From Pristionchus mayeri (Eukaryota > Nematoda > Chromadorea > Rhabditida > Neodiplogasteridae), in the NCBI GenBank assembly GCA_036245805.1, contig BTRK01000004.1:9672001-9736000 (forward strand): 64,000 bases of DNA, in the 5' to 3' direction. Both the position numbers and the translations under genes were made by a program. The notes beneath the pieces were generated by a model. The model was given only the letters and a program-made list of their open reading frames with translations. It did no database searches and was not told the DNA's origin. Positions 21,430 through 34,108 of this stretch are shown piece by piece (position 1 is the first letter of the stretch; every line of letters begins with the position of its first letter).

Positions 21430-24400
21430 CTACTCCGTAGCTGCTGTCCTTCTTGGCCTACGAGGCAGACTCTTATTCAACATGGGATCAACGGGAAAGA
21501 CGGCATATCCTTTCCTCCTCTCGTGTCGTCGCTGCGATGGACCGGGCAGGGAGGTGGGAGTGGGTTCCTCGTGATCAGCAGCTTCGCTCAGTCGAGTAGG
21601 CGTGCTAAGAGAGCGCTGCGGCAACTTCGGTGACGCCTGAATCAATCACTAATTCCCCAATAAGCGAAGAAAATCAGGCATAAAAAAGCGGGAATTGCTC
21701 CAAATCACGATGTTTTACATGAGAAATTCGTTTTTTGGTTCGAAATGGGTTTGTACCTGCCCCAGCCGCGGGATCATTGAGGGCGCAGGCTTGGGAGGAA
21801 TGGGCGGCGGCACGCGCTCAATCGGTGCTGCAGCAGCTGCAGCTGTCATTTTGGGCGCGCGGAACGAGCGACCGGGCGCGACCGGAATCGAGCTGCACCG
21901 ACGTTTGGGGCGCGTGGCTTCTGCGAATATCGGAATTGTTCTACCGAATTTTCGCTGATGAGTTATAATGTGTCACTAAATTCAATCTGGTATAACTAAT
22001 TTCTCCAGGTGGGCGCCACATTGCTAATTTGTCATGATGCCTTATTTTGCCTCACCTGGCTCCTTCTGCTCTCCCTCCTTCTCCTCCTCCTCCTCGCTCC
22101 TGCTGCCCGAGTCATCCGAGTTAGAGCTGCTCGAGTCGAGTGTCTCCCTGCCCGAATCGGTGCTCTTCGCGCTGCGCGGTGACTCCTCGGCTGATGAGGG
22201 CGGAGGATGAGGATGATCGGGCGGAGGCACGATGAGGTCGAGGGCTGCGCGTCGCTCGCGAGGCGGGTCCTGCAAGATAATTGATCAATTAGATTCTAAG
22301 ATATAGCACATTTGGAAATAAGATTCGTTTTTTAGCATTGGAAGGTTAAGAGAACAGACAAAACAACGCCTCAACATTCCATGACTTGAGAAAAATCAAT
22401 GAATCATCAATGAATTGCATTTCAATCCAAAATGAGTGAGATGTCGTCGATGCTCTTATCGATTTCCGGAACACACTCAAAACTCGAGCAATGGTCTCGC
22501 TCTCTCCATATCACGCACTCTCTCGCTCACTCTGATCGACGAGAGAGCGTGTTGTTTGGAGAGAGTCAGACAATTACTCCAAAACTCTCACCTGCAGCTC
22601 GTCCTCGCCCTCTGCCTCGTAGACAGGATGCATGCGGGGGATGTACCTCCTGGCGGCGATGCGCTCTCGCGCCATGTCGATCATTCTCCTGAAATTGTCC
22701 CCTGATTAGCAGAGTGGCCAATGCAGCTTGTAATCAATGCCTGGTCTCCTGAACCACATGTCTTCTATTTTGTGCCTGCTTTCTATATTCCGTGTCCGCT
22801 TTCTCATTTCTTTCTCTCTTTGTGGAAAAGAAAGGATTTTCAGAGCTTGAGAAAGAGAATAAAGAACTCGCCTAATATCATGCAGAAACTGCTCGGCCAT
22901 TGGAGGCGGATTGATGAGGCACTCGGGCTCGAAGAAATCTGGAAGGATTCGCATCTGGCAAACTATCGAAGGTCACTTCCAAGCGATAGGTATACTAAGA
23001 AAACCGATATTTTCCTCCGTTTTCCACAAATACTGTTTGCACAGCTGACTATTGCTACTGGAAATTGTACACGGCTGGGAATGGGAATGAGGCCACCGAC
23101 CGGCGCTGAAGTAGAGTCGCCGCTTCTGGACGACTCCTCCCGGCGATCCCGGCGGGTGTCCGTTCGATGGAGGCGAAGAGGAGGAGGAGGAGGATGAGAT
23201 GGAGGACTGACGGTGATGGCCCGAGGAGGGATGGTGGGGGATGGGCGACATCTTAATAACTGTGTAGATCGCAGGTGCTTCAACAAGCTTTAGGAATAGG
23301 AGAAAAAGGGGGGGGGGTCGAAAAATCGGATTTGTTAAAGATGCACTATGTGAATCAAATGTATTTAATTTAGTAGATACACGTTGAAGTGCTGTTTCGA
23401 TGGATAGACTACGAGGTGACAAAATCACTCTGCCTACTTGATAAGCGGTCTCGGGAATAATCGCTCTCCTTCTTATGCAGTGGAAGAGGAGGAAAATGCA
23501 TCTGCTAACTATGCAGGATATGCGAATGAAAAACCGGAAATAAAATTTAGCGAGCGAACTAACCACTCCGTTTTGCAGGTTGGCTGTTTTGATGTGGGAG
23601 CGATACTGCAACTGGATTGATCCGATAAGCCGACGCTTCTGCAATGAAAATATCATAAAAACGAGATTATAAATTTCGGGAATATCGTCACACCGCCCCC
23701 TACAAACACGAACGATTGTGCGGAAAGATAGTGTGGGTAACGAAGGGGAGTGTACCTGAATTTCACCTTGTATCATAACAAGAGACAACGGTTTCATCAT
23801 TCTACACTATAACCCCTCTCAAGAGTGCATTGGATAAAAAGAGCGAAGTATCATTTCTTGAATTCTAACTGCCACGAAGCAAGCATGAGGATGCGTATGC
23901 CTCGTGACATATACGGGAATATTCTTGTGAAATCTGAGCCAGTTTAGTTCCGACCACTCTCGTCAATTGGTACTGCAATTGGAACTGCATCGGTGCTTCG
24001 AAATAAAGCTGTTCTATGATACGCAAATTGCAAGTAAATTTTAAAGGCATAAAACGCGTCAGGTGAACGTGGAAAATATCGTAGTTTTAGAATAGATGTG
24101 GTAGGGCAGATAAATCGGTCCTTACAATGATAACGGGGCTTTATTTTCTATGGCGCTATAAAATTGTATACTTGGATTGGGTTCGACGACAGAATAATGT
24201 AGCCTGCTGGAATTTGCCAGGTAGCCTTGCGATATGCACATAGAGTCCCGAAACGGAAATTTGGATAAATCCTTTCGGAAATGGGAAAAAGAAAAACAAA
24301 TTGATTGGAGAGCAAAAGTAGCGCGCTATACGACTGACTCGAGATTTCTAGATGAAATCCACGAAAACAGTGGATATTTGTTTGATCTGCGTGAGATTTG

Positions 24401-27400
24401 GTAGGCTTATTGCCGTCACTTAAACGGATGATCACCGTCGGTTGATGCCCTTCCGGATGTTATCCACAAATATAATACTTTAGTCCCCTCACCAGCTTCT
24501 TTCACAGTCGATTCCCGCACATCATGCGGCCTAAAACCGGCTTCCTTATTCTTCAACAAAACCATTGTTAGTTCCCTCTAAGTAGATTTATGGCAACGGT
24601 CGAGTCGGGCCAGGTAATAGACGGATCGTTATGAGTTATTCTGCAGGGATGTGACGAGAAAGATAGAGCAGACAAATAGACACGCAAGAAGCCAGCCATC
24701 ATATTTTTGGATTGCTGGACTTTTGCCAAGTTGTCAGGATGATAACGGAATTAAAATTTTTGATGAGCGACAAAATGCATCGCTTATTTATTTTTTACTT
24801 ATTTATTTATCAAGGGTGCTTCACCAAGCTCAGAATGTTCGCGTGAATGGGTTGGGGAGGGGGGGGGAGTAGAGAGAGTTTGCTTGCCTGTATCCTCCAG
24901 CAGATGAAGTAGGCGATGGCCGAGGCGACGAGGGCGAGTAGCAGCACGATCGCCACTGTGGCAAGCACGATCACCTGCGGAACAACGAGATTCACTAACT
25001 TATTTCTCATATCGATTACGTGAAAACGGAATTATTTCGACTGTTTATAGGACGAATGCTGAAGCTGAACAAATCCCGCGGATATGTGTTAGATTTCGAT
25101 TATGAGAGCGCATTTGAGACATTACAGTGAAATGATATCGTAAAACGGAGATTCGTCGAGATGGTCGAATTGGTCTTTTTTATTCTTTTGACCGAACGGA
25201 GCGCGATTTAGGGATTCAAAATGGCAACACCAGTTATCTAATCGTGCATCCACTTGTTTTCTATGAATTTCTATTGCCTCCAACATCCAATGCCTGGGGA
25301 TCGTGCAATCTTTGGGGAATCAACATGCAAAAATTAATATCTAAGGGGGGGGGGGGGTAAAATTCAGAAACTGTACTTGAATGCGGGATATTTGTAAACT
25401 GAGTAAAAAAATGCTTACTTGAACGCGGGAATCGCCCGAGAAGAGCTCGATCGGCGCCGAGACTGCAAGGAGAATGGCTGTTGAATAACAATGCTGGGAA
25501 TAATCACTAAAACTTCCTTCTAATCTCGATTATGTGAAAACGGAATTATCTCGATTGTTTATAGGACGAATGCTAAATCTGAACCAATCCCGTGGGGAAG
25601 ACTTATAGTTCGAGAATCGATAGTGCGGCATCAGCCTGCATTACTAGCACACATGAACCGGTCTGAGAGTGAGCAAAATTATGAGATGACGCTCCGAATT
25701 TTATATTGTACAACCGGAGTGTATTTCATGGGAAAAGAGATATTGAAACTTCTGGAAATTCGATCACCGCCAAGAGGGGGAACTGATTCAGAAGGCATGG
25801 GAACGAATTTGGTCACTTAATAGAGGAATGATGATACGCGGCAAAAACTGTCGGAAAAATATGGTTAGGTCGGATCAAAAATAGCTTTAGTAATCGCTAT
25901 TTTAGTAATGCTTGGTTGTCACCACTTCTTAAGAGACGTTCCACGAGAAAACGTAGCTTTTGGGAGGGGTCGACGGATGAATTTTTTGCAAACCCCTCAA
26001 TATTTTGCTGGTGAAGTTCCCATATCAAGTGCTGATATTTGGCCCAATATGAAAGGCTCTGGTGCACTCTCCGAAAAATGCCATACCAGGCCCAAAAAAT
26101 CGAAAATTTGATTTTTTTAAAAGTACGATATTATAGGTTTTCTAGGGCTATTTTGCGATGAAAATAACGAAAAACATATTTAGAGAGCGATAGGTTGCCG
26201 ATAAAGTGTTGAAAACGTCGATTTTCATAGTTTTTTGCTCGCCCTGAAAGTTTTTTAATGTCATAGCCATTTTTTTATTACATTTTCGGAATCTACGTGA
26301 AAAACTGCCCCTGGTGCTAAATTTTCAGGCCATGTTTTAATATGCGCTCGGAAGCTATAGTTCCCAGAATAAGGAGCACTCAGTGATCACTCAGGGATGG
26401 GTGAAGTCTGATTTCGTGAATTGAGCTTCATTAGGGCTATTTTGCATACGCAATCTCAATTTTATAATGTTTTGTTCAATTTGAGACCTTGTTGAAGCAA
26501 TTGCATGCCTCAAATCTCAAATTTGAATTTTTTTGATACTAACATTTCTAGCTATGTACCACTGTATTGAGGCTATAATTGTGATTCATATCGATCAAAC
26601 AGGGGTCAAATCAATGTTTGGTGAGTTATCACATCCATTTTGACTAGTTCTCAGATGAAGTGCGTGACTTATGACACAATATTCCAAGGAAAAACCGATG
26701 AGTCTCGGCGAAATTCAATTTTTTTCGGATTTTTCGATTTTCGAAGTTGTGTAGAAATCGAATTTCAGCTTCAACCTTACAATAATTCATTTAGAATGTC
26801 TTGGTATCATCACTAGTTCATTCTCAGGTGATTTGGAGGGAATCCGAGAAGGAAATTTGTTTTCGAAAAAAATTGCCTGAGGCATGGAAAAATGATGAAA
26901 AATTTTTTTCTCGGATTCCCTCCAAATCACCTGAGAATGAACAAGGGATGATTACAAGATATTCTAAGTGAATTATTGTAAGGTTGAAGCTGAAATTCGA
27001 TGTGTACACAACTTCTTAAATCGAAAAATCAGAAAAAATTGAATTTTGCCGAATGTCATCGGTTTTTCCTTGGAATATTGTATCATAAGTCACGCACTTC
27101 ACCTGAAAACTAGTCAAAATGGATGTGTTCACTCACCAAACATTGATTTGACCCCTGTTTGATCGATATGAATCACAAATATAGCCTCAATACAGTTGTG
27201 AATGTGGAGCTAAAAATGTGAGTATCAAAAAAAATCAAATTTGAGAGTTGAGGCATGCAATTGCTTCAACAAGGTCCCAAATTGAACAAAACATTATAAA
27301 ATTGAGATTGCGCATGCAAAATAGCCCTAAGGAAGCTCAATTCACGAAATCAGACTTCACCCATCCCTGAGTGATCACTGAGTGCTCCTTATTCTGGGAA

Positions 27401-30400
27401 CTATAGCTTCCGAGCGCTTCCGAGCGGCCCCAGGGGTAGTTTTTCACGTAGATTCCGAAAATGTAATAAAAAAATGGCTATGACATTAAAAAACTTTCAG
27501 GGCGAGCAAAAAACTAGGAAAATCGACGTTTTCAACACTTTATCGGCAACCTATCGCTCTCTAAGTATGTTTTTCGTTATTTTCATCTCAAAATAGCCCT
27601 AGAAAACCTATAATATCGTACTTTAAAAAAAATCAAATTTTCGATTTTTTGGGCCTGGTATGGCATTTTTCGGAGAGTGCACCAGAGCCTTTCATATTGG
27701 GCCAAATATCAGCACTTGATATGGGAACTTCACCAGCAAAATATTGAAGGGGGTTGCAAAAAAGCCATCCGTGGTAAAAGTACGTTCTCTCGTGGAACGT
27801 CTCTTTAGATACAACTCAGTAATTGGAGGAGAATGAATGGAGTGATAATACGCAATGCGCTATAGTGAGAGAGAGCGATGCGCGTTCACTATGAATAGGA
27901 GGAAACGAGATTGATGAGAGTGAGAAACGAGAATGGGGATCGATATCGAACTAGGTGTCGATCACGGTGATAGTAGGACTACCCCTTTGAACAGCAATAA
28001 ACGCATTTATTGCGCATCTATTTGCACCAGGCAAACGATCCCATAATGTCTTCGTTCTAAACGCTCTCTCGCAAGTCCAACGATCTAGAGTGTGTGCTGA
28101 CCCCTTTTGAACTATGGTATCCAACACTTTTTGGTATGAAAACAAGTGAGGTGTTATCACTTTAGTCGCTGTCTCCATTCATCATTACTCCTGTAGCGCA
28201 ACAACTTTCGCACTTTGCCCTTCACTACAGTCGCTACCACACTTCAGACTCTCGCCGCTCGAACAGATGACGTTCAAAACGAAAAAAAACCCTTTTTTTT
28301 TTTTTTTTTAGTTCTAAAATATCATCATTCTACCCACTGTCTTGGGTGATCGTTGCGATGACATAGTGCGGAAAAGAAGGGCGAAATTCCCAGAATATCG
28401 AACTCTAGAGCTTAACGTTGCAGGATACCTACCGCTCTCGCCCTCCACGCGGAAGGTGATGCAGAGCAGTGCGGGCCGCAGCTGGATCTCGTCACTCCGC
28501 ACGTGCCTTTCCTCCAGAGATCGACATGCGACCTGCCATTCAATCGTTGTATCCTCAGTTTATGGGGCCATTAGGACGAGATCGCATCGACCACCCAGAA
28601 ACACATTTTCTTTTGTATTTACACTATCAAATCACAAATACTCCAACTATTATACGCTACTGAACGATACGAATATCAACTCTCTTCTCCTCAAAACGTT
28701 TCCCCCCACTGCTCTACGCTTGCACATTCTTCCCTTGAAGTACTCCGTTGATGGACTCAAAATATTATAGATACGTGCATTTTTCTATCGATTCATCTTC
28801 TATCGATTCCCCAACCAAGGTGCGACCAACAATGGGTATCCCCACTTTTGCTTTCTCGCCGCGATATAATCTGCCCTTGCCGTGGCCATTCGAGAGAAAG
28901 TGCTCCTCACATGACATCAAATACCCTTCCCATGTGGTCGGCATGTGTTGTGCGACGCCCGGAGAAATGATCGAGGAGGTTTGTGACTCACTTTGAGTTG
29001 AACGACTGCGCCCACAAGACTTGCAGCGTCCTCCTCCGAGCCATTGAACTGAAACAACGAAAATATGTTTCAGGTTTAGTTTACTCTATCGAGATACTGT
29101 GAAGTCTTTCAGAACCATTGTTCGTACGACACGTAAAACATGACCCGCTCACTAATCATGGTGACCGAAAGTAACTCACGAAAACGCGCGGCGCGCCCTC
29201 CTCTGTCTTATAGAGCACGAAGTTGTTCATCACCGTCGAATCCCACCTGGAAAGAAATCGGGCATCTGTCTCCTCGTTCTATACGGGCACATACTCCCTT
29301 TCCTACGACCAGACTGCATAGAGTTTGCAAAATGGAAGAAAGGGAACGAAAGGAAACTCGAATCGCACCTGTGCATCGCAGAGTCGACGACAACGTCGGA
29401 AATGTGACAGGACGGCGTGAAGTTGGCAGACAGCGAGAATTCTGCAATTCGGATATTTGATTGCTTAATTGCAGCTAAACAAGCAAAGTGTTTCCCGGAT
29501 GTGCAAAGGCTGCAATAGCAGAACTGATGTTTGCCGGATAAGACTATCGATTCAGCTCGATTTTTACCAAATCATTTGTTTTTTTGGAAATGACATGACG
29601 CATTTGATTCAACCTTATGGAATGTATGTGTGTGCTTGTGGGTATGTAAGAAAAATTTAAATGAAATATAAACAGGAAATTGACCATCACTCCAACTCAA
29701 CGTCGTGTTCAGGCTCTTCTCTCCCTCAGCTCCCTCGATGGTCAGCACAGGCACCTCGTCCAGTGGGTAGTCATCGAAGACCACCGCGGACCGGCACTCT
29801 TCTGAAACTATCACAGTTCGAAATTTGAAATTGGCAATCATTTCCACATAACCTATTCTTTCCTGCTCGGTCTACAGAACCAAATGACGATGCTCGAATA
29901 TCATTTGCAGCAGCAAAACATGTGCCACTGTCCTTGGTCATCTCTGAGAATCTCGAACGCAAGATAGAAATGTGTGCCACTTTTGATATCTCCTATCGAA
30001 CAATGAAATGTTCAGAGTTCAGTTCTATCATTGGGGTTTCGCGACGAGACAAACAACACACAAGCCGACCTTGAGAAACGCCAACTTCATGGTCATTATT
30101 TTCTTGGGAGATTTGGGAAATTGAACATTGCCATTGTTTCAGTATCGTTATGTACGCCCCTTAGAATATATAATATTAAGAAAAATATGCAAATGCAAAT
30201 TAGAGTTCGTAACATGGGCCACCTTGTCCTCATTTTACATAGTATCTCGACCGGTCGGTCGTCGAGAGAGTATGGGAGATGAAGAGACATTGACTAACTA
30301 TAAGGCTATAGCGTATACTCACCAGGAGGCCTCTCCACGCAGTAGCCTAGCGCGTTGAGGTACACTGGTTTCTCGTGAGGGCAGACGCACAGACAGGGCG

Positions 30401-31350
30401 CAATCTGCTCGAATCCCTGCAGCTCCTCACTGATCTGGATAGATTCTGCACCGAAGACCTTCTGAAGGAGAAAAGAGTTGCTCTACCACCAAAGTTTTAT
30501 TGCCTATTTTTCTTCAGTATCTTCATTTTCCAAACTCATCATCGTCACTCAAGTAAACCATCTAGGAATCTAGGAAGTAGGAGTGACCGAATATCGATTT
30601 CTGTGCTAAAGCTGAGGGGATAACATCACCAAGAGCACTTTTACCCCTATTTTTCGGTCTAAAATTAAACATGTTCCGTCCCGAGATTATGAGTGACCTC
30701 TGTATGTTCCCCAGCACTCTGTTTTCACTCTCTGAATTTTGGCAACGCTACGCGTTACGCAAACGGTGTAAACACTACCGTCCGCACTCTTTATCATTGC
30801 CTGCCCAACTACTGTCATCATCGCGCCAAAGGAGGAACTGCCTATCGGGGGGTAATGCACAGCGGGAGAGAAGGGGAGTAAAGAGCGATCAAAAGTGGCG
30901 GCGCAAGGTCTTTCAGCGCAACTCTTTCAAAATACGCCGTATATCTGCGTCTCGTAAATCAGTCGCCCGCGACCTTTTTCTCCTGCTGATATAAGAACTT
31001 GACGAATTCTCGAGGAAAGCCCCAATTTCGAGAGATGGACGGGAATTTAAGTTATTGCTTTAAAAGCCCCAATTTCAGGAGATTGTTTTGCAAGAAAATC
31101 AAATCGGATTACGGTATGGGGCTTCTCAGAGGCGGAAGTGCATTTAATATTTGGCTAACCTAATGATCAAACATACAAGATTAACCTCGCAAGGCGTAGG
31201 GCAGAACGTGGGCTTGATCAGGTCCGGTAGTAGTTTCCTTCTCTGAACTCCGCGAAGGGGCGAGAGCGGAAAGGAGGGCAGAGCGGAGGAGGATGGAAGG
31301 AGAAGGAGCAGGGAGAGGAATAACAAGAGATTGCGATCGAGTGGCGACAT
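21430..31350 (-). CDS. Predicted single-pass type I membrane receptor-like protein, 598 aa, 16 exons
   Basis: Exons: 31350-31186, 30461-30323, 29801-29691, 29441-29369, 29246-29180, 29048-28992, 28511-28433, 25462-25419, 24974-24888, 23638-23564, 23251-23101, 22938-22872, 22688-22592, 22269-22056, 21920-21757, 21636-21430. Phase closes at every join and the length is a whole number of codons. Residues 1-24 are a signal peptide (hydrophobic LLLFLSLLLLLPSSSA). The ectodomain (25-245) has nine Cys, including FCPTPC and PCLCVC, and Asn-linked sequons at about 133, 145 and 187. Residues 247-270 are one membrane span (VIVLATVAIVLLLALV and on), followed by RIQKRRL, a stop-transfer sequence. The 325-residue tail holds a Ser run, a conserved-looking FFEPECLINPPP/MIDMARERIAARR block, an acidic run, and PPPIPPKP near 513-520, an SH3-type ligand. 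There is no kinase, TIR or SEFIR domain. A surface receptor or adhesion protein signalling through adaptors is inferred; the family is not recognised. The exon 10 donor is uncertain by 3 nt, and the 23101 donor (GTCGGT) is weak. Confidence 0.8.
22486..22579. repeat. Short perfect-hairpin repeat, copy 1
   Basis: GAGCAATGGTCTCGCTCTCT faces AGAGAGTCAGACAATTACTC across a centre of CTCTCGCTCACTCTGATC/GAGAGAG. It lies inside the intron between exons 22688-22592 and 22269-22056 of the membrane-protein gene. It matches the copy at 34398 in its outer arms (CAATGGTCT/AGTCAGACAAT). Confidence 0.75.
25013..25600. repeat. Intronic direct repeat, two 75-bp copies
   Basis: About 75 bp starting CGATTACGTGAAAACGGAAT at 25013 recurs, slightly diverged, at 25527-25600 in the same orientation. 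Shared words include TGTTTATAGGACGAATGCT and CAATCCCG/CAAATCCCG. The copies lie in the introns on either side of exon 25462-25419 of the membrane-protein gene. Confidence 0.7.
25931..27805. repeat. 1.9-kb palindrome inside an intron
   Basis: The left end AAGAGACGTTCCACGAGAAA at 25931 pairs with TTCTCTCGTGGAACGTCTCTT ending at 27805. The arms are about 930 bp with few mismatches and meet at a centre near 26868, where GGTGATTTGGAGGGAATCC pairs with GGATTCCCTCCAAATCACC around a short loop. It lies wholly in the intron between exons 28511-28433 and 25462-25419 of the membrane-protein gene. No transposase frame is present; the open frames at 25908-26111 and 26824-27009 mirror the arms. Confidence 0.9.
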
Positions 31351-34108
31351 TCAGCTGATGCGTCCAAGCATGCTGAGATTATCGATTGGATGGGCAGAGA
31401 TTATCGATTGAAGTGACGGAGAAATTACAAAAGATGATGAGAGAAAAAGTAAGCGTACGACGTGATGTAATACTACAAGATGATTGCTGAAATTAGTCAT
31501 TTGTTGAGCAAAATAGTCATATTCGCGATAAGTAATCATGAAAATGCTCTAATCTCTTGACAACATGACATGCAATAGGAGAGGAGTGGGGATAAGAGCA
31601 TGCAAAGTACAAAAATATTCGATTTGTCATGTTCTTTCGAGAGCGTACTTCGCAGCGAATGCTGCTCTGCATTGTGCCAAAAACACCAAGATGAGCGCCT
31701 TTGAGAGAGTGGCCAAGGGTGCTAACGATTCGAAAGACGATACAAAATGCTAGCTATATCTAGGGAGGTCTACTACTAATGCAATTGCACAGTATCCCAC
31801 CTACCTGAGACGAAATCGATTAAGCTAATGCGATAATTTAACTCCGCTCAACACATTAGTGAGGAGGTATGAGACATGAGAAGGAATGGCAGTTGTGAGC
31901 AAGGTTTTTTCGTGGATAGCCAAGAATGCAACCGCGCATTGAGAACTGTAATTACCGGCTGGAAATTAAACCACAAGAGACTAGCGGCAAACAATCCGCA
32001 ACGTGAAATGGCGTAAAATGCAGCAAAACTCATGCGAATAATCAGTTGCACATCAACGAGAGTAACCGAGGCAATCAAAGGAAGATGGGCAGAAAAACCT
32101 AGTGCCGGATCCGGATGTGTCCTCTGACATATCCCTCTCCCATGTTGCTGTGAGCCGGAATTTGATGTGTGAAAACAATGGAGGCAGGAGCAAAATGGGG
32201 GAGGATTTTTTGAGGGTGGGGGGAGGCTCGAGCGAGAGTGAACTCGCTCATGCAAAAGTGGAGCGCGAAGTGGTAACGAATGGCAAGTAATGAACAATGA
32301 GGTGGTGATGTCGCCGCGCAATGATATGCCATGCATAGTTGACAAGAGCTGATGGTTGGTTATTTCGGCCGGTTGATGTTCTAAGGGATAGTGCGAGAAG
32401 AAAGACCTCTCAGCTTTTTCGACTAATCCACCGACAAGAGTGTCAGATCTAGTGCGTAGACAGACAAGAAACCAAGAAACAGCGACTAAAGTGGCTGGTA
32501 TTCACCTATCGAAGGGCTGGTGGAAAAATGACAAGTGCAAGTGTTTCATAGTGCGAAATCAACTAGTTTGCTACTGCTGTGTTTTGTGGCAGTAGAGGTA
32601 ATCCCGTTATTCGGTGTACACTCTACTAATGTTTTGTGCACTGAAGGACAGTTACTGACCAGACAAGTGAGCAGGAAAAAAGCGCGCGCGCAAGTAGAGT
32701 GAAGTAGCAATCGCTGCTTATTGGATCTGTCTGACCGACTAATGCAATAAATGCGCAAAGTGCACATGCTCCGGGCAAATCCGGACCGGGTCAGGCGGAG
32801 TGTGGGGTGGGGGTGAATCAATTTAGGATTACTTAGTGAAAGACTCAGTTGATAAGTATAGTTCCACATGGCTGACGTTAAAAAAAATCCAACAGTCACC
32901 GGCTCTATGGAGGAGCATCACCATGGAGCAAAAGAGTGGTGTCGGTGCAAAATGTATTCAGAGTGAAATCAACAGGAAATCTCGCGGGATATCTCACTGA
33001 TAGTACGGATAGTGAGAATTCCGCTCGCGCGCGTGGACAGAGGCAGTATGAAAGGCGAAAGTGGTGGAATTGAGATGATTGGGGGATGGAGAGGAGAGTC
33101 AACTAGGAGAGAGAGAGAGAGAGAGAGAGAGAACAAGGAGGAGAGCGGGATGAATCAAGATCTCATTCAGAGAGAGAGAATGAAGAGAAGGAAATAAGAC
33201 ATGAAAGAGAAAGTTATGGAAAGCGCCGGTGAGAACCCGAGGAGACGCGATTGCAATGGAATTGGTTGATGATTGGGGGATTTGTGCTGCTCAAGTCAAC
33301 ACGATCATGAGGTGTGATCATATCGAAGAAAGGAGTAAGGTAGTTTATCGACCGAGAGAGCAAGATAGCACTGGTCAGCATGGGAGAGAAACGAAAAACG
33401 AACGAAAGCGATAATATCTCTGGGAGGAGGAGGAGGAGAGGCAGAGGGGCCCGGCGATTCAAGGTCAATCCATCTAGAGGCAATGAACCGCCACCGCCGC
33501 TCGCAAGCTATCAGCGAGGGTGAGGGTGTGGGGGCCGAACCTCCCTCCCTCTTCCTCCCTCCTCCTCTTCCTCCTCCATAGCATCGCTAATGGCACATCT
33601 AAGCGGGGGTAACCTGATCAAGCACGCGTGTTTCTCACTTTGTAGTGAGTTACTGCACTTGGCAAGGAGCGACGAGTAAAGTTCTCATGCTAGGTTTTGT
33701 GTTTCGAAAATGGGGCATCCGTTTTATTTTCGAATTTCTTGACTAGTAACGAACGAAATTCGGGAAATGCTCTATTCAATTCAAACACTCTCTCCCGACT
33801 GGCTGATAGAGTGGGAAATGAAGAGACAATTATCCTAATTTCGCACTCTAATCTTCGGTGACTAGATTGCTGGGACTGCAAGGTCGACCCTTGAGGGCGT
33901 GTAAGATCAAAGATCAAAGATGTGAAGCTGCGAGCAGCACTGGAGGAAATGAACACACACTGTATACGATGAGAGAAAGAGACGACGTGTAGTACAAGCA
34001 AGTTGAAGGGGGGCGACCCGTGTGTGAGAACAATTCATATTGTTGCTATGGCAAAGATGGGGTGGGCGGGGCGGGGGCGACGGGGCGGGGGAGGTCACTG
34101 GGGGGCTA
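31351..34108. other. Intergenic region between the two large minus-strand genes
   Basis: This stretch should hold the promoter and 5' untranslated region of the membrane-protein gene (start codon at 31350) and the 3' untranslated region of the coiled-coil gene (stop at 34109). It contains a GA run at 33107-33132, GGAGGAGGAGGA-type purine tracts, and a degraded half of the short-hairpin repeat at about 33785-33835 (CACTCTCTCCCGACTGG ... GAAATGAAGAGAC). Many open frames occur on both strands, but all sit in low-complexity GA/CT sequence and none has splice or protein features. Confidence 0.5.
33107..33132. repeat. (GA)n microsatellite
   Basis: A pure GA dinucleotide run of about 13 repeats in the intergenic region. 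Confidence 0.9.

Noticed and set aside
22973..23800. 275-codon open frame on the minus strand
   Set aside because: It spans two real exons (23638-23564 and 23251-23101) plus intervening intron that happens to lack stops. The exon model with splice sites explains it better.
27951..28178. 75-codon minus-strand open frame
   Set aside because: It lies within an intron of the membrane-protein gene, with no domain features and no supporting splice sites.
28750..29460. Plus-strand open frames (28748-28996, 29140-29460)
   Set aside because: They overlap well-supported minus-strand exons of the membrane-protein gene and are antisense shadows or intron sequence.
21430..31350. Interleukin-17-receptor-like (ILCR) or sarcoglycan/dystroglycan identity for the membrane protein
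   Set aside because: There is no SEFIR domain in the tail, and the ectodomain Cys pattern and the tail lack the diagnostic motifs of these families. Only weak local resemblances (for example SIQLQYRSHI) were seen.
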